Part shown: one piece after another, positions 56,374 to 64,000 of the stretch
How the letters are laid out: each line of letters starts with the position of its first letter
How positions within the stretch are numbered: the first letter of the stretch is position 1
From: Roseomonas nitratireducens
Lineage (GTDB): Bacteria; Pseudomonadota; Alphaproteobacteria; Acetobacterales; Acetobacteraceae
Length of the DNA stretch: 64,000 nt
NCBI RefSeq assembly: GCF_017813355.1
Contig: NZ_JAGIYZ010000014.1
Location: 62,001-126,000 of the forward strand
Direction: 5' to 3'
The notes under the pieces: model-generated
What the model was told of the DNA's origin: nothing
Seen by the model: the letters and a program-made list of their open reading frames with translations, nothing else
Databases searched by the model: none
Position numbers and translations under genes: made by a program

Positions 56374-57342
56374 ATGATCACCCGCCGCCATCTGGCCGCG
56401 CTGCCGCTGCTCGCCGCCCTGCCGCGCCCCGCGCTTGCGCAGGATTGGGCGCCGACGCGCCCGGTCCGCATCGTGGTGGGCTTCGCCGCCGGGGGCGCGA
56501 CCGACATCAGCACCCGCACCCTGGCGCCGAAGCTGCAGGCGATCCTCGGCCAGCCCATCGTGGTGGACAACCGCCCCGGCGCCGGCGGCAACCTGGCGAC
56601 GGAGGCGGTGGTGCGCGCCGCGCCGGACGGCACGACGCTGCTGATGGGCACGATCGGCGCGCTCGCCATCAACCCGACGCTCTACCGCAGCCTGCCCTTC
56701 AACCCGCAGGCCGACCTGACGCCGATCGCCATGGCCGGCAGCGTGCTGAACGTGCTCGTCATCCCGGCCGACCGGCCCTGGCAGAACGTCGCGGACCTTG
56801 TCGCGGCGGCGCGGGCGCGGCCGGACACGCTCTCCTACGGCTCCTCCGGCGTCGGCGGGGCGGGGCATCTGGCCGGCGCGCTGCTCGACCGCATGGCCGG
56901 AGTGCGCACGGTGCACGTGCCCTATCGCGGCGGCGGACCGCTGATGACGGACCTGATCTCCGGCAAGACGGACTTCGCTTTCTCCACTGCGCCCACCGCC
57001 CTGCCGCAGGTGGAAGGCGGGCGGCTGCGCGCGCTCGCGGTCGTCACCGCGCAGCGTTCCGCCCTGCTGCCGAACCTGCCCACCGTGGCCGAGACCCTGC
57101 CGGGCTACGAGGTCGCGAACTGGTACGCGCTGGTCGGGCCGAAGGGCCTGGCGCCGAACATCGTCGCCCGCCTCAACGCCGCGATGCGGGAGACGATGGA
57201 AGATGCCGAGGTGCGCGCCCATCTCGCGCGCCACGGCGTCGAGCCCCTGCCCGGATCGGCCGAGGACCTCGCCCGCTTCATCCGAGAGGAGACGGCGAAA
57301 TGGGCGCCGATCGTGCGCGAGAGCGGCGCGACGGTGGATTGA
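56374..57342 (+). CDS. Bug/TctC family periplasmic binding protein
   Basis: 322 residues; CGGAGGA precedes the ATG. The signal MITRRHLAALPLLAALPRPA has a twin-Arg-like start. Motifs are RPVRIVVGFAAGGATDISTR, IVVDNRPGAGGNLATEAVVR, YGSSGVGGAGHLAGALLDRM and HVPYRGGGPLMTDLISGKTD. It is in line with ispH but unlikely to be functionally related. No permease partners are present. Confidence 0.94.
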   Translation: MITRRHLAALPLLAALPRPALAQDWAPTRPVRIVVGFAAGGATDISTRTLAPKLQAILGQPIVVDNRPGAGGNLATEAVVRAAPDGTTLLMGTIGALAINPTLYRSLPFNPQADLTPIAMAGSVLNVLVIPADRPWQNVADLVAAARARPDTLSYGSSGVGGAGHLAGALLDRMAGVRTVHVPYRGGGPLMTDLISGKTDFAFSTAPTALPQVEGGRLRALAVVTAQRSALLPNLPTVAETLPGYEVANWYALVGPKGLAPNIVARLNAAMRETMEDAEVRAHLARHGVEPLPGSAEDLARFIREETAKWAPIVRESGATVD

Positions 57343-57349
57343 AGGCGCG

Positions 57350-58615
57350 TCAGCCCGGCCACAGCAGCAGCGTGGCCGCGCCCGCCGCGAGGCCGAGCAG
57401 AGACCCGCCGCCGAACAGCGCGCCGTAGCGCCCGCCGCCCAGGGCCACCGCATAGGCCGCCTTGGCGATGATGTTGCTCGCCACCGCGACCGCCACCGCC
57501 TGGGCGGCGAGGGCCGCGCTGATCACCTGCGGCGCCAGCAGCGGCACCGACAGCGTCATGGCGTCCACATCCGTCAGGCCGGTGACCGCGGCGATGACCA
57601 CCACCGCCGCGCCGCCCAGCTTCTCCGCGCCGAACTTCGCCGCCGCGCCGACGCCCGCGAGCAGCAGCGCCATGCGCAGCACCGCGCCGATCTCGAAGGG
57701 ATTGCCGGGCGAGGACGGCCCGTCGGCCACGGTGCCGCGCCGCAGCGCCAGCAGCAGCGCCACGCCCCCCATCGCCAGCGCGGCGACGAACAGGGCCGGC
57801 CACAGCGCCTGCCCCGTCACGGGGGCGACCACCAGCGCCAGCACCGCCGTGCGCAGGCAGGACACCGCGCCGGCCATGAGCGCGCCGGCGGCGAGGCCCC
57901 GCGCCGGCCCGCCCCTCGCCGCCGCGGCCGCATTTGCCAGCGTGACGGCGGTGGAGGTCACGAGCCCGCCCGCCGCCCCCGCGAGCAGCAGGCCGCGATG
58001 CTCCCCCCCGAGCTTCACCGAGAGGTAGCCGAGGTAGGAGATGCCCGCGAGCAGGATCGCCAGCATCCAGACCTTGTGCGGATTGACCCCGAGCAGCCAG
58101 GGCACCGGCGCATCCGGCACCAGCGGCAGCGCGACCAGGGTCATCGACAGCAGCAGGATCGCCGAGCGCAGTTCCGTCCAGGTGATGCGCGCCATCAGCC
58201 CGTGCAGGCTGTCCCGCGCCGCCAGCACCGCCGTCATCGCCACGGCGGCCGCGCCGGCCGCCGCCATCTGGCCCGAGACGGCGAGCGCGCCGAGCGCATA
58301 GGTGCCGATCGCGGCGACCAGCGTGGTCGCGCTGAACCGCCCTTCCGCATCCGCTTCCCGCAGCGCGAAGGGCAGCAGCGCGGCGACCAGCGCAAGCAGC
58401 CCGCCGGAGATCAGCACCGCGCCGCCGAGCGGCCCCGCGCCCGCGGCCAGCGCCGCGACGATCCCGCCCGAAAGCCCCACCAGGGCGAAGGTGCGCACGC
58501 CGGCGGTGCGGCGGCCCGGCGCCTCCTCCCTCTCCCGCCAATGGCGCTCGGCCCCGACCAGCAGGCCGATCGCGAGCGCCACGGCGAGGCGGCGGATCAG
58601 ATCCTCCCCGTCCAT
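57350..58615 (-). CDS. MgtC/SapB-DUF4010 family membrane protein
   Basis: 421 residues, about 11-12 helices. The N-terminal MgtC-like part has RLAVALAIGLLVGAERHWRE and GVRTFALVGLSGGIVAALA, including the conserved Glu-Arg. The C-terminal DUF4010 part is marked by LGVNPHKVWMLAILLAGISY, GGLVTSTAVTLANA and VTGLTDVDAMTLSVPLLAPQ. The transport role, possibly of ions such as Mg2+, is not proven. Its 3' end is 7 bases from the convergent Bug gene. Confidence 0.88.
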   Translation of the reverse strand: MDGEDLIRRLAVALAIGLLVGAERHWREREEAPGRRTAGVRTFALVGLSGGIVAALAAGAGPLGGAVLISGGLLALVAALLPFALREADAEGRFSATTLVAAIGTYALGALAVSGQMAAAGAAAVAMTAVLAARDSLHGLMARITWTELRSAILLLSMTLVALPLVPDAPVPWLLGVNPHKVWMLAILLAGISYLGYLSVKLGGEHRGLLLAGAAGGLVTSTAVTLANAAAAARGGPARGLAAGALMAGAVSCLRTAVLALVVAPVTGQALWPALFVAALAMGGVALLLALRRGTVADGPSSPGNPFEIGAVLRMALLLAGVGAAAKFGAEKLGGAAVVVIAAVTGLTDVDAMTLSVPLLAPQVISAALAAQAVAVAVASNIIAKAAYAVALGGGRYGALFGGGSLLGLAAGAATLLLWPG

Positions 58616-58694
58616 GGGCCGACTTCACGCCTAAGTTAGAAGCCACGCAAGCACATGCTTGCGCGCCCCCGCGACCCGCGCCCATATCCGGCCC

Positions 58695-59516
58695 ATGGAT
58701 CTCGACTTCACCGAGGCGGAACTCCACCGCTATTCCCGCCACATCCTGCTGCAGGAGGTCGGCGCGACCGGCCAGGCGAAGCTGCGCGCCGCGCGCGTGC
58801 TGATCGTCGGCGCGGGCGGGCTCGGCTCGCCACTTGCGCTCTACCTCGCGGCCGCGGGCGTCGGCACGATCGGGCTCGTCGACGACGACGCGCTGGAACT
58901 CTCCAACCTCCAGCGGCAGGTCGCGCACAGCACGGCGCGCATCGGCCGCAACAAGGCCGAAAGCGCGGCCGAGACGCTCGCCGCGCTGAACCCCGAGGTG
59001 CGCGTGGAGGTGCATGCGCGGCGGATGGACGCGGCGGCGGCGCAGGACCTCATCCCGCGCTACGACATCACCTGCGACGGGACCGACAATTTCGCGACGC
59101 GCTTCCTGCTGGGCGATGCCTGCCACCTACTCGGCCGGCCGCTGGTCAGCGCCGCGGTGCTGCGCTTCGAAGGACAGCTCTCGATCTTCGCCGGGCATGA
59201 TGGCGCGCATCCCTGCCATCGCTGCCTGCACCCGGAACCGCCGCCGCCGGGCCTCGTGCCCACCTGTTCGGAAGCGGGCGTGCTCGGCGCCGTCACCGGC
59301 GTGATGGGCACCCTGCAGGCGACCGAGGTGCTGAAGCTGATCCTGGGCATCGGCGACCCGCTGCGCGGGCGGCTGCTGATCTGGGACGCGCTCGATTCGC
59401 GGTTCCGGACGGTGCGGCTGAAGCGCGACCCGGGCTGCGCCCTGTGCGGACCGGCCGCCACGATCCGCGACCTGTCCGCGCATGCGGAGCCCCCCGCGCT
59501 GGTCTGCACGGCGTGA
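58695..59516 (+). CDS. MoeB/ThiF-type adenylyltransferase (E1-like)
   Basis: 273 residues from ATG 58695 (MDLDFTEAELHRYSRHILLQ). The ATP-binding loop is VLIVGAGGLGSPLALYLAAA, the Arg finger LSNLQRQVAHSTARIGRNKA, and DGTDNFATRFLLGDACH follows. Two CxxC pairs that bind zinc are visible (CHRC, CALC), and PTCSEAGVLGAVTGVMG has the conserved Cys. There is no rhodanese domain, so it resembles MoeB or ThiF rather than MoeZ. It activates a ubiquitin-like C-terminal Gly-Gly protein (MoaD/ThiS), but neither partner gene is near. Its stop overlaps the next GTG start. Confidence 0.92.
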   Translation: MDLDFTEAELHRYSRHILLQEVGATGQAKLRAARVLIVGAGGLGSPLALYLAAAGVGTIGLVDDDALELSNLQRQVAHSTARIGRNKAESAAETLAALNPEVRVEVHARRMDAAAAQDLIPRYDITCDGTDNFATRFLLGDACHLLGRPLVSAAVLRFEGQLSIFAGHDGAHPCHRCLHPEPPPPGLVPTCSEAGVLGAVTGVMGTLQATEVLKLILGIGDPLRGRLLIWDALDSRFRTVRLKRDPGCALCGPAATIRDLSAHAEPPALVCTA

Positions 59517-60217
59517 GGCGCGCCCTGGTGACCGGCGGCGCCAGCCCGATCGGCGCCGCGATCTGCCGTGCCCTCGCGCGCGATGGCTGCGCCGTGACCG
59601 TCCACGCGCACAGCAACGCCGCGGCGGCCGGCGCGCTGGCCGAGGAGATCGGCGGCGCGCACACGGTCTTCGACATCGCCGACCACGACGCGACGCGCGC
59701 GGCCTGCGAGGCGCTGCTCGAGGCCGGGCCGATCCAGGTCCTCGTGCACAATGCCGGCGCGCATGACGACGTGCCGATGGCGGCGATGAGCGAGGCGCAG
59801 TGGCGCCGCGTCATGGCCGTGTCGCTCGACGGCTTCTTCCATGTGGCGCGGCCGCTGCTGCTGCCGATGATGGGCACGCGCAACGGGCGGATCGTCGCCA
59901 TGTCGTCGGTCTCGGCCATCATGGGCAATCGCGGCCAGGCGAACTACGCGGCGGCCAAGGCGGGGCTGATCGGGGCGGTGCGCGCGCTCTCGCTCGAATG
60001 CGCGCCGCGCGGTGTCACGGTGAACGCGGTCGCTCCGGGGTTGATCGACAGCCCGGCGATCAGCGCCGCGGTGCCGCCCGAACGGGTGCGGGAGATGGTG
60101 CCGGCGCGCCGGCTGGGGCGGGTGGAGGAGGTCGCGGACCTCGTCGCGTTCCTCTGCTCGGATCGCGCGGGCTACATCACGGGGCAGACGGTATCGATCA
60201 ATGGTGGGATGGCGTAG
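59513..60217 (+). CDS. FabG-like 3-oxoacyl-ACP reductase (aryl polyene ApeQ-like)
   Basis: 234 residues, from GTG 59513 overlapping the E1-like gene (GTGA). ALVTGGASPIGAAICRALAR binds NADP, VLVHNAGAHDD follows, and the catalytic Ser-Tyr-Lys is in SSVSAIMGNRGQANYAAAK. AIMGNRGQANYAAAKAGLIG and VNAVAPGLIDSP are close, from memory, to the FabG-like reductases of aryl polyene clusters rather than to housekeeping FabG. It reduces 3-oxoacyl chains on an ACP. The ketosynthase and ACP genes expected for such a cluster are not in this window. Confidence 0.85.
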   Translation: MRRALVTGGASPIGAAICRALARDGCAVTVHAHSNAAAAGALAEEIGGAHTVFDIADHDATRAACEALLEAGPIQVLVHNAGAHDDVPMAAMSEAQWRRVMAVSLDGFFHVARPLLLPMMGTRNGRIVAMSSVSAIMGNRGQANYAAAKAGLIGAVRALSLECAPRGVTVNAVAPGLIDSPAISAAVPPERVREMVPARRLGRVEEVADLVAFLCSDRAGYITGQTVSINGGMA

Positions 60218-60244
60218 CGGGGAGAGGTTCTCCTCCCCCGCCCT

Positions 60245-60724
60245 TCACTCCCCGCTGACCACCGGCCCCGACACCGGCACCGCATCCAGGTTCCCGCGCC
60301 CGCCGCCCGACGACACGGGCATCGCCGCCCCGCCGCCGGCCATGATCGCGCGTTCCAGCGCCTGCACCCGGGTGTTGTAGTTCTGATGGATGCGCGCCCC
60401 GTCGTATTCGAGGTTCACGCTGCTCACGTAGCGGATGCTGAAGGTCCGCACGTCGAAGGCGATGTCGACCGTCATCTGGTGGCTGCGCCAGGTGTTGGTC
60501 GCGCGCAGCAGGCCCGGCCGCATGGACTGCACCGACCAGCCCGGCTGGGACGCGGCGGCACGGCGGATCAGCGCTTCCCGTTCGGCGAGCGAGCCGCGGC
60601 CCTGGAACTGCCCGTTCGTCGCCTCGTAGACCGGCTGGTCCCGGCAGGCGCCAAGGCCGATGCCGCCGCCGATGGCGACCAGCACCGGCAGGACCCTGCG
60701 CAGCGCGTCACGGCGATGCATCAT
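60245..60724 (-). CDS. small lipoprotein, paralogue of the one at 62902
   Basis: 159 residues from ATG 60724, with an AGGAGG site 6 bases upstream that decides the start. RRVLPVLVAIGGGIGLGAC gives a lipobox-like L-G-A-C (no +2 Asp, so outer-membrane sorting is expected). The domain includes QPGWSVQSMRPGLLRATNTW, FSIRYVSSVNLEYDGARIHQ and NYNTRVQALERAI. A Gly/Ser-rich tail follows. The gene overlaps the end of the GT2 gene by 17 bases. The function is unknown. Similarity to 62902-63282 is clear. Confidence 0.8.
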   Translation of the reverse strand: MMHRRDALRRVLPVLVAIGGGIGLGACRDQPVYEATNGQFQGRGSLAEREALIRRAAASQPGWSVQSMRPGLLRATNTWRSHQMTVDIAFDVRTFSIRYVSSVNLEYDGARIHQNYNTRVQALERAIMAGGGAAMPVSSGGGRGNLDAVPVSGPVVSGE

Positions 60725-61550
60725 TCCGTCCCTCCTGTTCCATGCGCCGTCGCCCGGCAAGGCTCCGGCGCAGCCCCGCCGGGTCCATCCCGCGCGCGAG
60801 CAGCTTGCCGCCGACCATGATGACGATGCGCGCGATATCCGCAACGGGCCTGAAATGGCTCGGGCGCCGCAGCGTGCCGGCGTAGAGCGCCGGAATATCG
60901 GCCGCTTCCGTAACGATCCCCGCGCGCGAGGCATCGATCAGGATCTCGCTTTCGAAGGAGAAGCGGCGCGCGCGCCCTTCGTAGCGGGCGAGCTCGGCCA
61001 GCGCCGCGGCCGGATAGATGCGGAAGCCCGACTGGCTGTCCGCCACCGCGTGCCCCGCCGCCCACGAAACCCAGAAATCCGCCACGCGGTTGGCCCGCCG
61101 CCGCGCGGCCGGTTGGCCGGGCGACCGCCGGCGGGACCCGATGACGATGCGGTCCGGCCGGGCGAGCGCCACCAGCCGCGGCAGGTCCTCCGGCCGGTGC
61201 TGCCCGTCCCCGTCCAGCGTCGCGACATAGGACGCCCCGCGCGCCAGCGCCGCGCGCATCCCGCGCCGGAGCGCAGCGCCCTTGCCCTCATTCGCCGGGG
61301 CCGTGACGACCTCCGCCCCCGCGGCCTCGGCGATCGCGCCCGTACCGTCGGTGGAACCATCGTCCACGACCAGCAGCGGCGTGCCCGGCATGGCGTCCAG
61401 GACGCGCGCGACCAGCGCGCCGATCGTCGCCGCCTCCTGGAAGGCGGGCATGAGGATCACGAGGCCGCCCCCGGCCAGGGCGGGCGACGGGGCGGGGCGC
61501 GTCGGAAATGTTGCCTCGGTCACGGTGTTCCGGGTGGAATGGGCCACCAC
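60708..61550 (-). CDS. family 2 glycosyltransferase (DPM/GT2 type)
   Basis: 280 residues. VILMPAFQEAATIGALVARV is the GT-A start, LLVVDDGSTDGTGAIAEAAG the nucleotide-binding loop, YVATLDGDGQHRPEDLPRLV the DxD region and ADSQSGFRIYPAAALAEL the acceptor site. No C-terminal membrane helix is obvious. The start is uncertain: GTG at 61550 is taken, but a GTG at 61523 would also leave the fold whole. It is divergent from the halogenase-like gene (33 bases apart) and overlaps the lipoprotein gene, suggesting one functional set. Confidence 0.85.
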   Translation of the reverse strand: MVAHSTRNTVTEATFPTRPAPSPALAGGGLVILMPAFQEAATIGALVARVLDAMPGTPLLVVDDGSTDGTGAIAEAAGAEVVTAPANEGKGAALRRGMRAALARGASYVATLDGDGQHRPEDLPRLVALARPDRIVIGSRRRSPGQPAARRRANRVADFWVSWAAGHAVADSQSGFRIYPAAALAELARYEGRARRFSFESEILIDASRAGIVTEAADIPALYAGTLRRPSHFRPVADIARIVIMVGGKLLARGMDPAGLRRSLAGRRRMEQEGRNDASP

Positions 61551-61583
61551 CTTAACGACGGCCGAGATCGGGACCTAGCAACC

Positions 61584-62924
61584 ATGCCGCTCGATTCCAG
61601 CACAGCCCTGCAGGGGGAGACCAGTTGCGACGTCCTCGTCGTCGGCGGCGGCCCCGCCGGCGCGACCGCCGCCGCCATCCTGGCCGAGAAGGGACGCCGC
61701 GTCGTCCTGCTCGAGAAAGATCGCCATCCGCGCTTCCATATCGGCGAGAGCCTGCTGCCGCTGAACCTGCGGCTGTTCGAACGGCTCGGCGTGCAGGAGG
61801 AGATCGCGGCGATCGGCGTCCACAAGCCCGGCGGACGCTTCGTCTCGGACGAGCATGGCAAGCACGCGACCTTCTCCTTCGCCGCGGGACTGAACCAGGA
61901 CTACACCTATTCCTACCAGGTGCGGCGCAGCCAGTTCGACGAGATCCTGTTCGCGCGCGCCCGGACGCTCGGCGCCGATGCGCGCGAGGGTATGCGCGTG
62001 CTGGACGTCACGCTCGACGCCGCGGGCGGCCACCGCGTGACGGCGCGCGACGAGGAAGGGGCCATGCACGCCTTCCGCGCGCGCTACGTGATCGACGCGT
62101 CCGGCCGCGACACCTTCCTCGCCACCGCGATGGGCAGCAAGGCGCGCAACCCGCACAACAACACCGCCGCGATGTACGGCCACTTCAAGGGCGTCGTGCC
62201 CTTCGAGGAGACCGAGGACGGCAGCATCACCATCCACCTGTTCGACCATGGCTGGTTCTGGATGATCCCGCTGCCCGACGGCGTGACGAGCGTCGGCGTC
62301 GTCAGCAACCCGGGCTTCTTCAAGCGCCGGCGGGGGGAGGTGCGGGACTTCTTCCTCGAGACGCTGCGGTCCGTCCCTTCGGTCGCGCGCCGCATCGCGG
62401 ATGCCGAGCTGATGTCCGAGGTGACGACGACCGGCAACTACTCCTACGCGTCGAAGGTGATGCACGGGAATGGCTGGCTGATGGCGGGCGACGCCTATGC
62501 CTTCATCGACCCGGTCTTCTCCTCCGGCGTGCTGCTGGCGATGGCGAGCGCGGAGATGGGGGCGGAGGTCGCCGACACATGGCTCGACGACCCCGTGCGC
62601 GCCGCGCCGATGGCGCGGGCGTTCGAGCGCCGGGTGAAGCGCGCGATCCGCTCGCTCTCCTGGCTCATCTACCGCATCAACACGCCGGTGCTGCGCGACA
62701 TGTTCATGGAGCCGCGCAACCGCTTCCGGATGCGGGAAGGGCTGGTCAGCCTGCTGGCCGGCGACGTGCACGCCAACGCCAACCGGCAATTGCCCGTGCT
62801 CGCCTTCAAGGCCGCCTACCACGCGCTGAACCTCGCCTACCGCTTCGGCTACCGGCTACGGCCCCAGGGGCTGGTGCGCACGCCCCGCGCCGAACCCGCC
62901 GTCACACCGAGGGTTGCTGGCTGA
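61584..62924 (+). CDS. flavin-dependent halogenase-like oxidoreductase
   Basis: 446 residues. FAD-binding VVGGGPAGATAAAILAEKG is at about 19-37, followed by HIGESLLPLNLRLFERLGV. Lys81 in GVHKPGGRFV lies where flavin halogenases keep their catalytic Lys (PrnA Lys79). The halogenase motif WxWxIP is present as WFWMIP (about 224-229). AGDAYAFIDPVFSSGVLLAM is the second FAD contact. The C-terminal half is shorter than in tryptophan halogenases, and the PrnA active-site Glu cannot be located by eye. It may be a true halogenase, an epoxidase or a desaturase of a pigment-like lipid. Its 3' end overlaps the antisense lipoprotein gene by 23 bases. Confidence 0.85.
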   Translation: MPLDSSTALQGETSCDVLVVGGGPAGATAAAILAEKGRRVVLLEKDRHPRFHIGESLLPLNLRLFERLGVQEEIAAIGVHKPGGRFVSDEHGKHATFSFAAGLNQDYTYSYQVRRSQFDEILFARARTLGADAREGMRVLDVTLDAAGGHRVTARDEEGAMHAFRARYVIDASGRDTFLATAMGSKARNPHNNTAAMYGHFKGVVPFEETEDGSITIHLFDHGWFWMIPLPDGVTSVGVVSNPGFFKRRRGEVRDFFLETLRSVPSVARRIADAELMSEVTTTGNYSYASKVMHGNGWLMAGDAYAFIDPVFSSGVLLAMASAEMGAEVADTWLDDPVRAAPMARAFERRVKRAIRSLSWLIYRINTPVLRDMFMEPRNRFRMREGLVSLLAGDVHANANRQLPVLAFKAAYHALNLAYRFGYRLRPQGLVRTPRAEPAVTPRVAG

Positions 62925-63282
62925 TCACGCGCTCGAGGTTCTCGATCCACCCGTTGTAGTTCTTGTGGATGTTGGTGCCGTCGTAGTTCAGGTTGCTGCT
63001 GTCGGCGTAGATGATCGAGAAGACCTCCTGGTTGTAGGTGATCTCGACCACCGCGACATGGGTGCGCAGGTTCAGCGTGGCGCGGATCACGCCCGGGCGG
63101 ACCACATCGGTCTGCCAGCCGAGCCCGGCCGCGGCGCGCTGGATCTGGATGGCGCGGTGCTCGAACGACCCCGGGTGCTGGAAGGGGCGCCGGCTGACAT
63201 TGTAGATCGGGCGCGTGCAGCCCGTGAGCGCGACCGCCGCGAACGCGACGGGCATCGATCCGATCAGGAACCTGCGCTTCAT
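62902..63282 (-). CDS. small lipoprotein, paralogue of the one at 60245
   Basis: 126 residues, CAGGAGGA ahead of the ATG. The signal MKRRFLIGSMPVAFAAVALT runs into lipobox L-T-G-C and TRPIYNVSRRPFQHPGSFEH. The domain core includes VVRPGVIRATLNLRTHVAVV and FSIIYADSSNLNYDGTNIHK, then NYNGWIENLERVI, aligning along its length with the 60245 lipoprotein. The protein ends soon after, without the Gly-rich tail. Its role is unknown; a periplasm-facing lipid- or pigment-handling role is only a guess from position. Confidence 0.85.
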   Translation of the reverse strand: MKRRFLIGSMPVAFAAVALTGCTRPIYNVSRRPFQHPGSFEHRAIQIQRAAAGLGWQTDVVRPGVIRATLNLRTHVAVVEITYNQEVFSIIYADSSNLNYDGTNIHKNYNGWIENLERVISQQPSV

Positions 63283-63382
63283 GGATCCTCCTGGCGTCTT
63301 TGTACGGCGCGGGACGACCGAGCGTGCCCCGCGACACCGGACCCTACTACCGTCTGGCCCGCCCAGCCCGGATTGAGGCAGG

Positions 63383-64000
63383 TCAACCGATCCGCGCGAG
63401 CCAGGCCCGGCGGCGCAGCAGCCGCGCCATGGTCCTGCCGGTGACGTACCAATGCACCATGAAGCCTTCGGTCAGCAGGCCCGGAAGGTCGAGCCGGAAG
63501 GCCTCCTCCGCCGCCACCGGGGCCGGCGAAAGGCCAAGCCCGCGCGCCATCCGCAGGGCGCGATGCATGTGCAGGCGGCTCGTCACCAGCGCTTCGCCCG
63601 CGGCCGGGCCATGCGCGGCGCGATGGTTCGCGAGGTTTTCGAGCGTGTGGCGCGACCGCGTCTCGACCCCGATCCGCCCCGGCGCGATCCCGCGCGCCGC
63701 CAGCCAGTCGCGCCCGACCTCCGCTTCCGCGGGCGCGTCCGGGCTCGTCTGCCCGCCCAGCAGCAACAGCCGCGCGTCGGGCGCCGCGCGCGCCAGTTCG
63801 GCCGCGCGCGCGAGCCGCGCGACGAAGATGGACGAGGGCGCCCCGCCCTCCAGCCGGTGCCCGAGCACGAGGATGCGCGCCGGCGGCGCGGGCGGCGCCG
63901 TGCCCGTCGCGCGCGCGGTGCGCAGCACGGCCAGCGTCGCGGCCAGCGGCGCGAGCCCCGCCGTCAGCGCCGCGACGACGAGCGCCGCGGCCAGGGTGAT
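63383..64000 (-). CDS. YdcF/ElyC-like DUF218 protein, N-terminus outside window
   Basis: The frame stays open to the window edge, so the start is missing. The visible N-terminal part, LAAALVVAALTAGLAPLAAT, is a membrane helix. The DUF218 domain follows: ILVLGHRLEGGAPSSIFVAR, then LLLLGGQTSPDAPAEAEVGR, ETRSRHTLENLANHRAAHG, and LVTSRLHMHRALRMARGLG. Family members such as ElyC act in the envelope, perhaps in polyprenyl lipid use. An internal start at 63928 would drop the membrane helix and is unlikely. Confidence 0.85.
   Translation of the reverse strand: MTLAAALVVAALTAGLAPLAATLAVLRTARATGTAPPAPPARILVLGHRLEGGAPSSIFVARLARAAELARAAPDARLLLLGGQTSPDAPAEAEVGRDWLAARGIAPGRIGVETRSRHTLENLANHRAAHGPAAGEALVTSRLHMHRALRMARGLGLSPAPVAAEEAFRLDLPGLLTEGFMVHWYVTGRTMARLLRRRAWLARIG

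Noticed and set aside
63373-63386. Third FNR-like site TTGAGGCAGGTCAA near 63.4 kb
   Set aside because: Only 8 of 10 positions match, it overlaps a stop codon, and it is not well placed for a promoter.

Overview
This is a chromosomal stretch of a very GC-rich Gram-negative bacterium. The codon use, the AapJQMP-type amino-acid transporter, the TAXI-TRAP and DctP-type TRAP parts, four tripartite-tricarboxylate (Bug/TctC) binding proteins with no TctA/TctB, phaB, and the SCOT-type CoA transferase together suggest an alphaproteobacterium. Something near Acetobacteraceae (Roseomonas-like) is my best guess, but this is inference with no marker gene to prove it. There is no rRNA, prophage, transposase or CRISPR array. 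One tRNA, tRNA-Ala(GGC), is present at 43067-43142.

Layout. 1-2.8 kb: TAXI-type TRAP transporter (permease cut by the window edge). 2.9-6.6 kb: a three-gene operon of a TelA-like protein, a membrane-anchored DUF6384-like protein and a large coiled-coil protein with a Gly/Trp/Pro tail. It is transcribed away from a YddA/SbmA-like ABC protein whose ATPase motifs are degenerate. 8.6-15.1 kb: a CUT1 sugar ABC operon (binding protein, two permeases, UgpC/MalK-type ATPase) followed by an SDR and an Ldh2-type dehydrogenase. 15.2-20 kb: a tightly overlapping operon of DAO-type oxidase, threonine dehydratase-like enzyme, Bug protein and GMC oxidoreductase. 20.1-24 kb: MFS transporter, PolB-like exonuclease, a tandem hairpin repeat between convergent genes, then a periplasmic trypsin-like protease and a small copy of its N-terminal domain.

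24.1-27.1 kb: a copper-efflux operon copA-cueR-copZ behind a clear CueR-type promoter. It is followed by a perfect FNR-type box and a Crp/Fnr regulator without Fe-S cysteines, a CMD protein, DUF4149 and MFS membrane proteins, and a DctP protein. 31.4-41.5 kb: an envelope region with uppP and up to four polytopic putative GT-C glycosyltransferases. It is interrupted by a Bug gene, phaB (with a second FNR-like box) and two double-domain YciI proteins. 41.5-49.9 kb: scoAB, tRNA-Ala, kup with a small partner gene, and aapJQMP. 50.1-57.3 kb: an ornithine cyclodeaminase homologue, argG with a strong terminator, two Bug genes, a D-serine dehydratase-like enzyme and ispH. 57.3-64 kb: DUF4010 membrane protein, MoeB/ThiF-like E1 overlapping a FabG-like reductase, two paralogous small lipoproteins flanking a family-2 glycosyltransferase and a flavin-dependent halogenase-like protein, and a truncated YdcF-like protein.

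The best candidates for something under-described are the TelA three-gene operon, the degenerate ABC protein, the halogenase-like/GT2/lipoprotein locus, the pair of FNR-type boxes with a matching regulator, and the hairpin-bearing intergenic repeat. All functional names rest on reading motifs by eye; no search was run.
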